DNA of 64,000 nucleotides from positions 157,819,582 to 157,883,581 of the forward strand of contig NC_073692.1 of NCBI RefSeq assembly GCF_029784155.1, in the 5' to 3' direction. This DNA comes from Uranotaenia lowii. Lineage: Eukaryota; Arthropoda; Insecta; Diptera; Culicidae. The position numbers were made by a program, and so were the translations under genes. Every line of letters begins with the position of its first letter. Position 1 is the first letter of the stretch. The notes beneath the pieces are model-generated. The model was not told where the DNA came from. It made no database searches and worked only from the letters and a program-made list of their open reading frames with translations. This document shows, piece by piece, positions 10,878-21,571 of this stretch.

Positions 10878-13430
10878 GAAGGGTCGGGAGCGAACCGGGA
10901 AAACCGGTTAAACCGGAAAATGCAAATACCACCAGGAAAACTGAGAAAAAACCTGGAATTTTGACTCAAAACCAGGAAAATTCTTTATAGATAGAAAACT
11001 AATGAAACCTAAAGTTCATTAATTTCATCATGATGAAAGAATGTTTCTGAATTTTTTAACCCGCATTCGTTTATTTCAGAATGGGAAACCATTCGGGAAT
11101 AGAAAGAAAAAAATCGGAATTTCAATTTCATGAGATGAATGCGAGGAAAATTTAAGAAATTCCGAAAATTCGGGATTTTTTAGCCCAGCGCATACAATCC
11201 AGAGCTCTGAGCTGTTCCAGTTCCTGTTCAAAAGTATTGTTTTTGTTTTAAATGAACGAAACGTCGTAGAAAAATATCTCGAACATGAACTATGTATAAT
11301 TAAGCTCAAGAATTTTGTTCTATATCAAAACAAAAATCATTGAAGTTAGTTATCTTCTGATTACTGTGAAGCTTGAATACGTTAGGTTTTGGTAAAAAAA
11401 AACTTTCACGACAGTAATTGATAAAAGAATTTTATATTTTGTACCAGAGTGCACTTTCACTAAACTCTTAAAAAATAACCTAAAATGTGGATGAAGAGAT
11501 GAGTTATTTTTATAAATTTTATTAAGGCATTTAACTCATACAATTTTTTTGAGCCAAGTATTCACTTCACTTGTGTTGTGTTAGTATAAAAGAGAGCCGT
11601 AATCGTCGTGGCGACCGTACGGTTATAATAAATAAGTGAAAAGAATTAAGATTCATACGTTGAAATCTGATACTTTTTTTTACTTAATTCACGTCTCGAA
11701 AACTATAATGTTCGATACTTCATCAGGAGCTAATTTTTTTTTTACAAAAAAAAAGTTTGTACTGATTCGAAACTTGAAATGCATGAGCAGCCATTTTGCA
11801 AACATATTTTAAATGGGGGAACAATTTTGAAGAGTAGGACCATAAAGTCGTATGAAATCGTTTGAACAAATAAAGATGAAATGTAAATAGTTGGAAAAAG
11901 ATTGATATGAATTACGCATTCATTAAGTTCTTACTCACCTGTAAATGAACCAATATTCTTCAAAATTTTCAAAGGTCTTTTAAACAAATGTTGTTTTTTA
12001 ATCATTTAAACAATGAGGTTTTTTTAACGGTACTTTACTGGTTTCTGGCTATTTTGAATTGAGTTCACGGTACCTTTATCAAAAATCGCAATATTCAGTA
12101 GGTACACGTTTTCATTATAACCATTCTCGAATATATAAATTGCGGGAAACAAAAAAAAAAATGAGTTGCGATTATGTTTTTTGACTAATTCAAAGTTATT
12201 GTTAAGGAAAATACCAAGTCTAAAAATGATTTTAGTACTCATTTCACGACACGATCGACCGTAACGAGCTATGGAAAATCATGGACGAGAACGGCTTTTC
12301 CGGGAAGCTGATCGGACTGATCAAGGCGACGATGGATGGAACGCAGTGCTGTGTGCGGATTTAGGGTGAATTGTCGAGTTCATTCGAATCGCGCAGAATT
12401 TAAATAGCAATTTCACTTTAAAAATGTTTTTGATATTTGGATATTATATGTCAAGTTCGAATAGAAATACCTATACATTTTTAAATTCGCACAGGAAATT
12501 TATTATCAGATTTAAGATTAACAGAAAAATTCAGAGTCCCACACTAAACACTCAGGTTCTTAAAACGTATTAAAAAAAAAAATAAAAGTTATCCAACAAA
12601 AAAGCCTAATTCATGTTTTAGGTTAGGACTCGGAATAAAATTTTACAATGCATTATTCAAAAAAGATACAGCGGAATCTGTTCTCAGAATTGCAGAGGAA
12701 AAATTAAAATACCAATCAGTAGCCATTAACATCAAACTTGATGTGTGTCTCCGCAGCTTGGCATCAGAAATTAAAATAAAAATTCGAATAATGAATCCTA
12801 ACTTAAATTTATGTTTTGGTTTATACATCAGTTACTCAATTCGAATTCTTCAAATTTATCAAAATTTACACAATTCACAAGCCAGAGCTCAAAAGTAAAA
12901 TTAAGTATGCGTGAAGTAAAACTATTATATGGCATCATATCAAAACCATGTTAACTAGAAAGATTTCCCCTTATAAAAAGCAAAGTTGGTGTAAAAGGCT
13001 AAGAAGAAGGTAACAATTTTTGACAAGATTTCGCAAGATAAAGTTGAGGTTATGATAACTAGAACTATATGCTTATCCTTTTTTATATCATTCTGCAAAT
13101 ATTTCAATTTTCTGTAGAAATCAAAACAAACATCCCTGTTATCTGAACTTTTATTTCAATTTCTAAATTCAATTACTGAAAATTTACGTTTAAATTTTAT
13201 AAAAATGGCTACATTTTTGGTCAAAAACCTGATAAACAACTTGATTTATGTATTTTAAAACTGGGAAACTGGGAAACTGAAAATTTAAAAATAATGTAAT
13301 GTTACTGTACTCAAAATCAGGGTGCAAATTGACTAAAGGTTTTGAAAAGAATGGAAAATTATAGATAGACAAAAAGTCCGAAAAATAGATAACTTTCAAA
13401 AGCCATCAAAAGCCCCGTCATCCTGGTTTT
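10878..13430 (+). mobile_element. large non-coding repeat, older copy of the 58863-61080 family
   Basis: This stretch is a diverged relative of the element at 58863-61080 in the same orientation. Shared landmarks in order are: an opening AGGGT..GCGAACCGGGAAAACC block, a GAAAACC..AAACCTGGAATTTT block, a CAGCGCATAC block (about 11190 here, 59180 there), a CAATGAG.TTTTTTTAACG block (about 12012; 59820 there), ACCAATCAGTAG (about 12710; 60645 there) and TATTATATGGCATCATATCAAAAC (in shortened form, about 12925; 60705 there). There is no transposase frame. The right end is vague. It contains a short RT fossil at 12248-12394 that is absent from the other copy. Confidence 0.65.
12248..12394 (+). pseudogene. 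reverse transcriptase fossil, RTE/BovB-like
   Basis: A GC-richer island of about 147 bases translates as DTIDRNELWKIMDENGF, then KLIGLIKATMDG, a stop after CCVRI, then GELSSSFES. This is the conserved stretch just after RT motif A in non-LTR elements of the RTE/BovB type. It ends abruptly on both sides inside AT-rich repeat DNA, so only this fragment survives. It cannot be functional. The clade is assigned by recall of the motif pattern and is tentative. Confidence 0.6.
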
Positions 13431-13464
13431 GGAAATCCAATATTGCCAAAAGAGACACTTGGAG

Positions 13465-13852
13465 CAAGGTTGCTAATATCACAAAAAATCTGTAATTTCA
13501 CACAATTTTGTGCAAATTTTCATCACAGAATCTGTGTCGCAGAACACAGAATTTTTAAAAATTCACAGATTTCACAAATGTTTGGAATTTTGAATTGATT
13601 TCTAAAATTATATTTTTTATGCGAAATTTCAATTTAGGTTTTTTTTTATTTTTTTATTTTTTATTTTGAATTTACATGTAACTTTAATTAATTTTATCCA
13701 ACTTAAATGGTTAAAAGACCCAATTTATAATGCAGTTTCAATGAAATTAAAGGAAATGTCATCAACAGAAAATCATCACAGAACTTTTGGGTGAATCACA
13801 GAGAGTCAGGTTTTTTTTTCTTAAAAACATTGAATTTTGATCGGTGACCTTG
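13465..13852. mobile_element. small MITE-like element with imperfect 8-bp flanking repeat
   Basis: The stretch opens CAAGGTTGC and closes ...GTGACCTTG, a short inverted terminal match. The flanking octamers ACTTGGAG (13457-13464) and CCTTGAAG (13853-13860) agree at six of eight positions, as a decayed 8-bp target duplication would. Inside are repeats of CACAGAAT/CACAGATTTCAC words and no open frame. An 8-bp duplication would fit a hAT-type MITE. The call is moderate because both termini and duplication are imperfect. Confidence 0.4.
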
Positions 13853-14466
13853 CCTTGAAGTCAAACGGGTATATGAAAGTGCATTAAAGCTTATTTCTAG
13901 AAAACACGCGTTTAAGCTATTTGCGTTTTCCATATGTTTTTGGATTTTTTTTTTTACTTTATTTAGAATGTTAAAATACGTTTAGAAAAAATCCGAACAT
14001 TTGAAAAAATTGTGAAATACAGTTTGGGATTATTAACTCAAATTGATAATTTTTGCAGTCATACCCCTTTGATTCTATGGGCTTCATATAAAGAAAATTA
14101 CGTTAACGTTTCAATATTTTTTTTCAAAATTTTTCTACTTTAGCTGAAACCACGGTTATTTGATTGAAATTCACGCCTTTAATATTTTTTTTATTGTGGT
14201 CATGGTTTTGAAAACAAAAAAAAAATATAGGTATTTATAGATATGTGTCATTCCATACCAAATGACCATGAAAAGGCAGCGATGCTCTTCGATTTGGCCC
14301 TAAATCAGTAGGATGAATTATTGTAATTTTAATAAGAAAAATTCAATGTTTTTGATTAATTGGACCCAATTCCCCCATATGGGAGCCCCCTTATTCTTAA
14401 CATTTATTGCATTTTTCCCAAAAACAGCAATTTTCTTTTGTGATATTTAAAAAAAACGTAGAAGAT

Positions 14467-14540
14467 ATAAGGTAAGACCCTGATTTTAGCTTAGCTTAGC
14501 TTAGCTTGATTGACCATATAAGGTAATACCCTGATTTTGA
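14467..14540. repeat. TTAGC microsatellite between two near-identical direct repeats
   Basis: Four TTAGC-type units (about 14488-14508) sit between two copies of a sequence beginning ATATAAGGTAA and ending CCCTGATTTT (about 14467-14488 and 14517-14538). The copies differ at one or two bases. This could be a tandem duplication that brackets a simple repeat, or the target duplication of a tiny insertion. Confidence 0.55.
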
Positions 14541-14646
14541 AGATTAAGTTATGGTGAACCGAATGCCATTGGTAAAATTTGTGGAATGTGTTGCCAGACT
14601 TTTTTTTTAGATTTTTTTGGCGCCGACATTTAAGCGTAAAATTTTT

Positions 14647-14813
14647 CATAAGGCCAAACGGAGAAATTTCTCGAAGTTTTCATCTTAAAAGTTATATATT
14701 TCCGGAACGGCGCTTTTTTAGGTGAATGAGTGATTCACCTAATAATGTGCCGTTCCGGAAATAAATAACTTTTAAGATGAAAACTTCGAGAAATTTCTCC
14801 GTTTGGCCTTATG
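14647..14813. repeat. near-perfect hairpin repeat (foldback MITE remnant)
   Basis: Arms of about 67 bases are reverse complements: CATAAGGCCAAACGGAGAAA at the left (from 14647) answers CTCCGTTTGGCCTTATG at the right (to 14813), continuing inward to GTTCCGGAAATA-type sequence and GAACGGC. The central loop contains a second small hairpin, AGGTGAA..TTCACCT. No open frame exists. It is a foldback element or the folded centre of one. Confidence 0.75.
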
Positions 14814-16532
14814 AAAACGTATCCGTATCGATGGCTTTGCTTCATCCGTCTTGTTTTTCCCTCTTGGTTTTTCGTGTCGCAATAAATTATTTTTAACATC
14901 TATTCACGAACATTTTGTATTCTCATGTAAATTCTTATTCCAATTTGTTTCATTTAGAGAGAATATTGACGTCGTTTGTCATCTGGATTCTTATGTAAAA
15001 TTCGACGCTAAGCTTTTTGGAACCATAAAAATGCAAAAAAGGGGGGGCATTATGAGATAATCACATTTTAAGTTTTAAAATTCATAAAAATTGGGTCTGG
15101 CAATACCGTTCACAAAATTTATGAATTTATTTGATAAACAATTACTTAATCTTTAAAACATGGCACAGTGATCCAGAAATGAAATTTAGCGGGAAACAAT
15201 TATTTGCGCTCTTGCCTTAGGTTTAAGACATTTGGTGTCCAAGACAAAGTTGTACCACATCACAAAGCGCTACTTTTGAATGAAACATTTTTAGGGTGGT
15301 TCATAAAACTCCTTAGATACGAAAATTATTTTTTTACTGTAAGGAGATAGTGCTGTATTATGTTCAGCAATTATGTAGAACAACATAATTGATGAAACTT
15401 TGTAGAAGACTTTGAATGTCTATCTATTAACGTTTAGGTTTTATGATGATTTTTCGTGTACAAGTTAGGGTGGTCCTACAAAAACAAGTTTTTTTGTTAT
15501 AACTTTGTTGGGTATCAACTTATCAAAATCATGTGTTGGGCAAGTATTTAGCAAATCATTATGCGCATCTTTTGTAGCAAACAGATTTCTAATATCTGCT
15601 TTTGATTTGCAGTTATCATGAATTTTGTGTTCAAAAATGGCCGTTTTGTATGAGCCATAACTTCAAATGGAGCAAACCAAAAAATTCAAACTTTAATTCG
15701 TTTGAAAGAACATGTTAAAATCTACATTATATCAAAAAATTGGAGAGGTGGTTTAGTTTTTTTTTTATTTATTTATTTTACTATTGATAGATCCTAGGCT
15801 TCAGCCTTTTATCTTTAATGGTGTTTACAATATATTTACGGAAAAACTAACTTAAGTCTATTTTTGATTTGTTCTCTGGACATATTCAGTTTTATAACGT
15901 TAACATGTGCATTGTAGAGCGCCATCATTCTGTATATTGGTTCATTGCAAGCATATTTTTGAATTCGGTTAGGGAGCTGGAACGGTCGTATGCTGCGTAG
16001 ACTGCTACGTCCTTCGTTAGGAGAAATCTGTGACATTAAATACGGTGAAAAATATGTTCCACAGGTCAAATCCTTTAAAAACAACATGTCGATTGATTTT
16101 CTGCGATTTTCTAGTGATTTCAAGCCAACCAGCATACACAAAGCTCGATATTCTGGCATATCTTCTTGCCAGCCAAGGTTTCTCAAGGCGTACCTTAGAA
16201 ATCGTTTTTGAACTCTTTCGATTCTATTCTTATGAACATTGTAGTATGGCTGCCACACAATACTGGCATATTCGATAGTGGTTCGGATAAGTCCAACATA
16301 AATCGAGACGATAGTATAAGGATTGTCCAACTCGTGACAAATCCTGCTAACCATACCGTACATGGAATTGGCTTTGGCAACGACTTGTTCGATATGTTTC
16401 GAAAAACTAAGTTTTGCATCCAACTCTACGCCTAGATCTTTCACTGAGAATTTTCTTGTTACGGAACAGTTGTTTTCAAGACAATAATCGTGCACTATGT
16501 TGCTCATCTTCCTTGAAAAGGTGATCACGCTG

Positions 16533-18073
16533 CACAGTGGTCCGAAAAGGCTAAAAGTGGAACTTTTTTCGTAGCGCCTCTGTTTTTCATTTTATCTCTT
16601 AAGTGTCTTCAGAACATTTGCTTCTTCAAACACGCTTCATAATTTGAAATTATCAAAAGTTAGTCAAAGCCTACTATAAAAAAATTGAAAATTCTAACTC
16701 TTTTAGTTCAATACATAGAGCATTACTTTATACTACAAAGTTGTAGAATACAAGAAAATATGAAACTTTGTTCAATACACTAAAACTCTATCTCTTTTCA
16801 GAGCAGAGTTATAAAGGTTTTATTTTAAAAGTTATTAAAAAGTTAGTTTTTTAAACTTAACTATAGTTAGATGAGGATTTACATGAATAAAATGTTCTAA
16901 ACATTTGTTGAGACATTCAAATCCCACGTTTTGCACAAGATTGCAACATTCTACGACGTTTCCAAGCCAACTTATAGCATTTGTAAGTTTTATTTTTACT
17001 CAACTTCACGAGCGTTTATTGCAAAAACGTGCAAGTGGATTTTCAAAACTAATAAACGAAATTGAAGCTTGAACTTAGTGCAACAAATTGGTGTTGGCAC
17101 CATTTGTCTCCACGCGCTTATATTTGAACACAACAAGCATACTTTTGATGTGTTTTGCGTGTTTCCATACAAAAATTATTTTTAACTGCCTTCTGCCTTC
17201 GTTTTGCGTAGCATCTGTGTAGCCTGGAAATCAATTTTTCCATTTTTTGTATGGAAACAAGTAGAACATATCAAATATATGCTTGTTGTGTTCGAATATG
17301 AGCGCGTGGAGACAAATGGCGCCAACACCAATTTGTTGCACTAAGTTCAAGCTTCAATTTCGTTTATTAGTTTTGAAAATCCACTTGCACGTTTTTGCAA
17401 TAAACGCTCGTGAAGTTGAGTAAAAATAAAACTTAAAAATGCAATAAGTTGGCTTGGAAACGTCGTAGAATGTTGCAATCTTGTGCAAAACGTGGGATTT
17501 GAATGTCTCAACAAATGTTTAGAACATTTTATTCATGTAAATCCTCATCTAACTATAGTTAAGTTTAAAAAACTAACTTTTAAATAACTTTTAAAATAAA
17601 ACCTTTATAACTCTGCTCTGAAAAGAGATAGAGTTTTAGTGTACTGAACAAAGTATCATATTTTCTTGTATTCTACAACTTTGTAGTATTGTACGTACGG
17701 TTTGTACGTCTTGGTGGTCGAGTTGTTAGCGTGCTAAGTCGGTAATCGCTGGTCCACTGATGGCATGGGTTCGATTCCCATCTCGGTACTGGGTGTTTAA
17801 TGTTAATCTTAAGTTGTCCATGTCATTTATTCAGTCTGTAAAGCCTAAATCGGCTAAGACGGTGTATGTCTTTTATGAAGTAATGCTCTATGTATTGAAC
17901 TAAAAGAGTTAGAATTTTCAATTTTTTTATAGTAGGCTTTGACTAACTTTTGATAATTTCAAATTATGAAGCATGTTTGAAGAAGCAAATGTTCTGAAGA
18001 CACTTAAGAGATAAAATGAAAAACAGAGGCACTATGACAAAAGTTCCACTTTTAGCCCTTTCGGACCACAGTG
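16533..18073. mobile_element. palindromic element B with CACAGTG termini (Transib-like)
   Basis: The ends read CACAGTGGTCCG (16533 on) and CGGACCACAGTG (to 18073); reverse complementing the right end gives one mismatch. CGCTG flanks it on both sides (16528-16532 and 18074-18078). The interrupted LINE codons rejoin exactly when the element and one CGCTG copy are removed, which proves the insertion and supports a 5-bp target duplication (extendable to CGCTGCA). Two arms of about 640 bases (16533-about 17175 and about 17240-18073 less the SINE) are near-perfect reverse complements around a centre of about 60 bases. It has no open frame. Confidence 0.85.
17704..17873 (+). mobile_element. tRNA-derived SINE, copy 1, inside palindrome B
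   Basis: The head contains an RNA polymerase III A box TGGTCGAGTTG (17715-17725) and a B box GGTTCGATTCC (17768-17778), then a tRNA-unrelated tail ending GACGGTGTATGTCTTTT. It interrupts the right arm of palindrome B: the left arm at about 16715-16745 shows the uninterrupted sequence. A second copy lies at 60248-60426 on the minus strand. About 13 extra bases (17691-17703, containing GTACGTACGG) precede the head. It is transcribed by pol III and moved by a LINE partner in families of this kind. Confidence 0.85.
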
Positions 18074-20275
18074 CGCTGCATTTCGAGGCATTGATTTTCA
18101 AACCAAAATGACTGCAACACTCAGAAAATTTGTTAAGCGCATTCTGTAGAACCATACAATCCTTGGGATACCGAACAGGAAGGAACATTTTCAAATCATC
18201 CGTGTAGATCAGCACAAACACGTCATGCAGCACTTCTGGGAACTCGTTCATTACAGTTATAAAAAGTAGGGGTCCCAAGTGACTCCCTTGAGGTACGCCG
18301 CTGTTGACCAGGAATACGCTGGATCTTGCGTTCCCAAGTTTTACAAACTGAACTCTTTCCATCAGGTACGAACGTATCCATTTTAGACTAACACCGGTGA
18401 TTCCATTTTTGCGCAGCACAAGACAGAAGAGCTTTAATATTGATAACGTCAAAAGCTTTAGACATGTCTGTATATATGACATCAACTTGCGAACCCTGCG
18501 TCATCCATTGAGAAGTTTGGGAAACAAATTCTGCTAAATTCGTCACAGTAAATCGCTTTTTTAAAAATCCATGCTGAACATCTGCCATTTTTCTTTCTAG
18601 CCATGGATACATCTGGTCGTAAATTATGCTCTCGAACATTTTTGGTATGGCAGAAAGAATTGCTACCCCTCGATAGTTTTCAGCAGGCAATTTTGAACCA
18701 TTCTTGTGAATCGGCAAAATGTGTGAGATCTTCCATAGTTTGCTAAACAAACCATCACGAATGGAAGCTGAGAAGAGCAATTGTAGAGGCTTTTCAATAG
18801 CGCCCACGCACTTTTTAAGAAATGAATTTGGAATACCATCAGGCCCACTTCCTTTGGATTCATCGAGCTGAGAAATTTTCTGCCGAACTTCCGTTGTCGA
18901 TACGCTCAATTCTGGCATCACCTCTGCCGTGACTTGCGATTCTAATTCTGCAACCAAATCGTTTGCATTGTAAATGCTGCGAAAATATTCGGCGGTTTTT
19001 TGTTTAAAGCTTTTTATTTACATTTGAACTTGACCGAATTTGCCTTTTTTCATATAACCTTTCTATATTATTTTTGACTACTTTTGGCTGCGTGAGGAAT
19101 AACTGTACAAATCGTAACATTTATATCATCATTATAGTTAACAGAAACGAAAAAATGGAAAAAAGTTTATTTGAGAAATCAATAAAAAATTCATAGAAAA
19201 CAAAAAAAAACACTTATTTTCTTTTTCTTTGAACGTTCATCACGAATAATCGAATCTCTTGAACTGAAAACTGTGTGGTTTACTTGGGTTTGATCAAAAT
19301 GATCACCGGAGAAACCAAAACTGGCTTTCACAGTCAAAAAGACATAAGTGAATAATAACTCCTTCAAAGAAAAATACAATTCAAGACTTTCTTGTTGGGT
19401 AGTTAGTAATTCATTGTTTTCAGTTTATGGTTCTATACATTAATAATCAAGAATCCTCATTTTTTTTCATTAGTGCCCCTCAGGCTATGTTAGTCTTTCA
19501 AAATTTTTACAAAAGGTTATGAATAGGAAACTCTGCTTTTGTAGTGGTAAAAAATTTAGAATTATTGACTAAGGGTGCGAAAGCAAAGAAGAATTCCATG
19601 TCGCAGAGCAAAAGTGATATATTTTGCTATATGAAAAATGGCAATTTCGGTCAAGTTCAAATGTAAATAAAAAGCTTTAAACAAAAAACACCTCTCCATT
19701 TTTTTGATATAATGTAGATTTTAACATGTTCTTTCAAACGAATTAAAGTTTGAATTTTTTGGTTTGCTCCATTTGAAGTTATGGCTCATACAAAACGGCC
19801 ATTTTTGAACACAAAATTCATGATAACTGCAAATCAAAAGCAGATATTAGAAATCTGTTTGCTACAAAAGATGCGCATAATGATTTGCTAAATACTTGCC
19901 CAACACATGATTTTGATAAGTTGATACCCAACAAAGTTATAACAAAAAAACTTGTTTTTGTAGGACCACCCTAACTTGTACACGAAAAATCATCATAAAA
20001 CCTAAACGTTAATAGACAGACATTCAAAGTCTTCTACAAAGTTTCATCAATTATGTTGTTCTACATAATTGCTGAACATAATACAGCACTATCTCCTTAC
20101 AGTAAAAAAATAATTTTCGTATCTAAGGAGTTTTATGAACCACCCTAAAAATGTTTCATTCAAAAGTAGCGCTTTGTGATGTTGTACAACTTTGTCTTGG
20201 ACATCAAATGTCTTAAACCTAAGGCAAGAGCGCAAATAATTGTTTCCCGCTAAATTTCATTTCTGGACCACTGTG

Positions 20276-21515
20276 GCATGGGTCTTTTCAGTAGCTTATA
20301 CGGTTTCTGATATATTCACAAACAAATGAATGAAATTTTTGAATATATCTGGGCAAAATTCAGGCTTTTTTCAATGAAATCCGGGCAACCAGGCCAGACC
20401 GGATTATTCCCAAATTTTATATTATACCGGGCAATCTGGCAACCTCATTCTAATGCACAAAGCGAATTTTTTTAAGCATTTAGAAGCTGATGTGCAGCCT
20501 ATTTCCTAAGCTTTTTTTTGAAATTTTTTTTTTAAACGTAAAAACATATTTCGGTTGAAAATTGTTTGAGAATTAAATTTGAGTTACGTTACATGGTTCC
20601 TAGTTCTATAAAATTTGTACAGATCTGTTATGAAACAGGAAATAACTCACTTGTGATTACACAAGGCAACAAAACTCACATTTTTCGGAAATTGAAAGAG
20701 TATAAGAGTTCATTTTGGCTAATTTCGGAGTGCTGATTCCAAATCTGCAATAAAAGTTTTGTCTGTCAAATTTTGTTTTGAAGAAAACTTTAAAGAATAC
20801 ACTTTTTAATCAACTTTCCCGAAGATCGCGAGTTTTTTTGGCTAATGAAAAGAAAGCTTTGAAAATATTCTTTAATCAATTTTTTCCATATTCGGCAAAA
20901 CACTAGGAATTCGACGAATGTAAAAAAAACCCAAACTGATTCTTAAATAATTTCTAAAGTAAAAATCTAATCATTCTGCAGCCTTCAACAAAGTTTTTAA
21001 ATTGACATCAAATTAACAATCACCTTCTTCAGAGAGGTCAGATAAAACTGTAGTTGATGATGATATTTATTTAAGACCCTTTAACCTCAGAAGTCATTTG
21101 GGTCAAAAAGCTGTAGTGTTATCTTTAGAAATTTCTCAAAATTGTAGAATTTAGTCTTTTAATCGTTGTTTTTTTTCGAAACTAGAATATCTAGACAAAA
21201 ACTGATTCTTTGATAAATTAGAAGATAATTGATAATAGATTATTTCTTAATTAGTCATTTTTCAAGTGGGTTTGTTGGTTCATCAATTTTCAATGATCGT
21301 TTTGACTCAATCAATTTTGAAATTTTCACAAATGATTTTTACTCAGTATACGATAAAATCTTTCAGAATCATTAGGCACCAAAAATGCTGTTTCCTAATG
21401 TTATGAACAACTAGTGGCTATTAACTGACACTCTAAATCTCATTGTAATTTTTTTTTGTCTAAGCTTTTTGGGAAGAATTTGAAAAAATAAAAATAAATA
21501 ATGTTTGTATAAATA
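20276..21515. other. intergenic DNA with another transposon-like fragment
   Basis: Positions about 20290-20455 contain blocks such as CCGGGCAACCAGGCC and CGGGCAATCTGGCAACC that look like one end of a further degenerate element. The remainder, up to the downstream flank of the minus-strand gene at 21572, is AT-rich with no gene. Confidence 0.4.
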
Positions 21516-21521
21516 TTTATT
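21516..21521 (-). terminator. polyadenylation signal of the 21572-22444 gene
   Basis: AATAAA on the minus strand, 51 bases beyond the TGA stop codon. Other A-rich hexamers follow, so the exact cleavage site is not decided. Confidence 0.5.
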
Positions 21522-21571
21522 TCTGATTACAAATAAAATAGCTAAGGACCTGGTAGGACCCCAACTCCTCC

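Larger units (their letters stand above)
15755..18990 (-). mobile_element. 5'-truncated Jockey/CR1-group LINE inside palindrome A
   Basis: A minus-strand LINE lacking ORF1 and most of the endonuclease. Its 3' end is the left edge, with a poly(A) and TAAA-repeat tail (plus-strand T-run and ATTT repeats at about 15756-15780). It lies between GGTGGTTT (15747-15754) and GGCGGTTT (18991-18998), a probable 8-bp target duplication with one mismatch. Removing it restores the left arm of palindrome A, so it inserted after A. It was later split by palindrome B (16533-18073). Confidence 0.8.
15836..18990 (-). pseudogene. LINE reverse transcriptase, split by palindrome B and frameshifted
   Basis: The ORF2 remnant runs from the right edge (about 18990, EYFRSIYNAN) through the RT start (SKGSGPDGIPNSFLKK, ENYRGVAILSAIPKMFE) and motif A (IYTDMSKAFD, about 18455), then a frameshift near 18420. 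The second frame has motif B (SGVPQGSHLGP) and the catalytic box as LIYTDDLKMF, with threonine in place of the usual alanine of YADD. At 18078 the frame is cut within a serine-valine junction by palindrome B and resumes at 16528 (ITFSRKM) to a stop at 15836. The thumb and C-terminal region keep the QKRFLRYALRNLGW motif typical of this group. It is non-functional. Confidence 0.8.
15164..20275. mobile_element. palindromic element A with CACAGTG termini (Transib-like, host of a nest)
   Basis: The element opens CACAGTGATCCAGAAATG (15164 on) and its right end, read in reverse complement from 20275, opens CACAGTGGTCCAGAAATG. The long inverted arms are left 15164-15754 plus 18991-about 19062, interrupted by a LINE, and right about 19622-20275; the match then fades into a diverged centre. 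CATGG precedes the left end (15159-15163) and CATGG follows the right end (20277-20281) after one extra G, which would suit a 5-bp target duplication. No transposase frame belongs to it. The heptamer CACAGTG and a 5-bp duplication fit the Transib superfamily, but this assignment is inference. Confidence 0.7.

Noticed and set aside
18991..19691. A separate third foldback element next to the LINE
   Set aside because: The left copy (18991-19062) is better explained as the continuation of palindrome A's left arm after removal of the LINE, matching 19622-19691 in the right arm.
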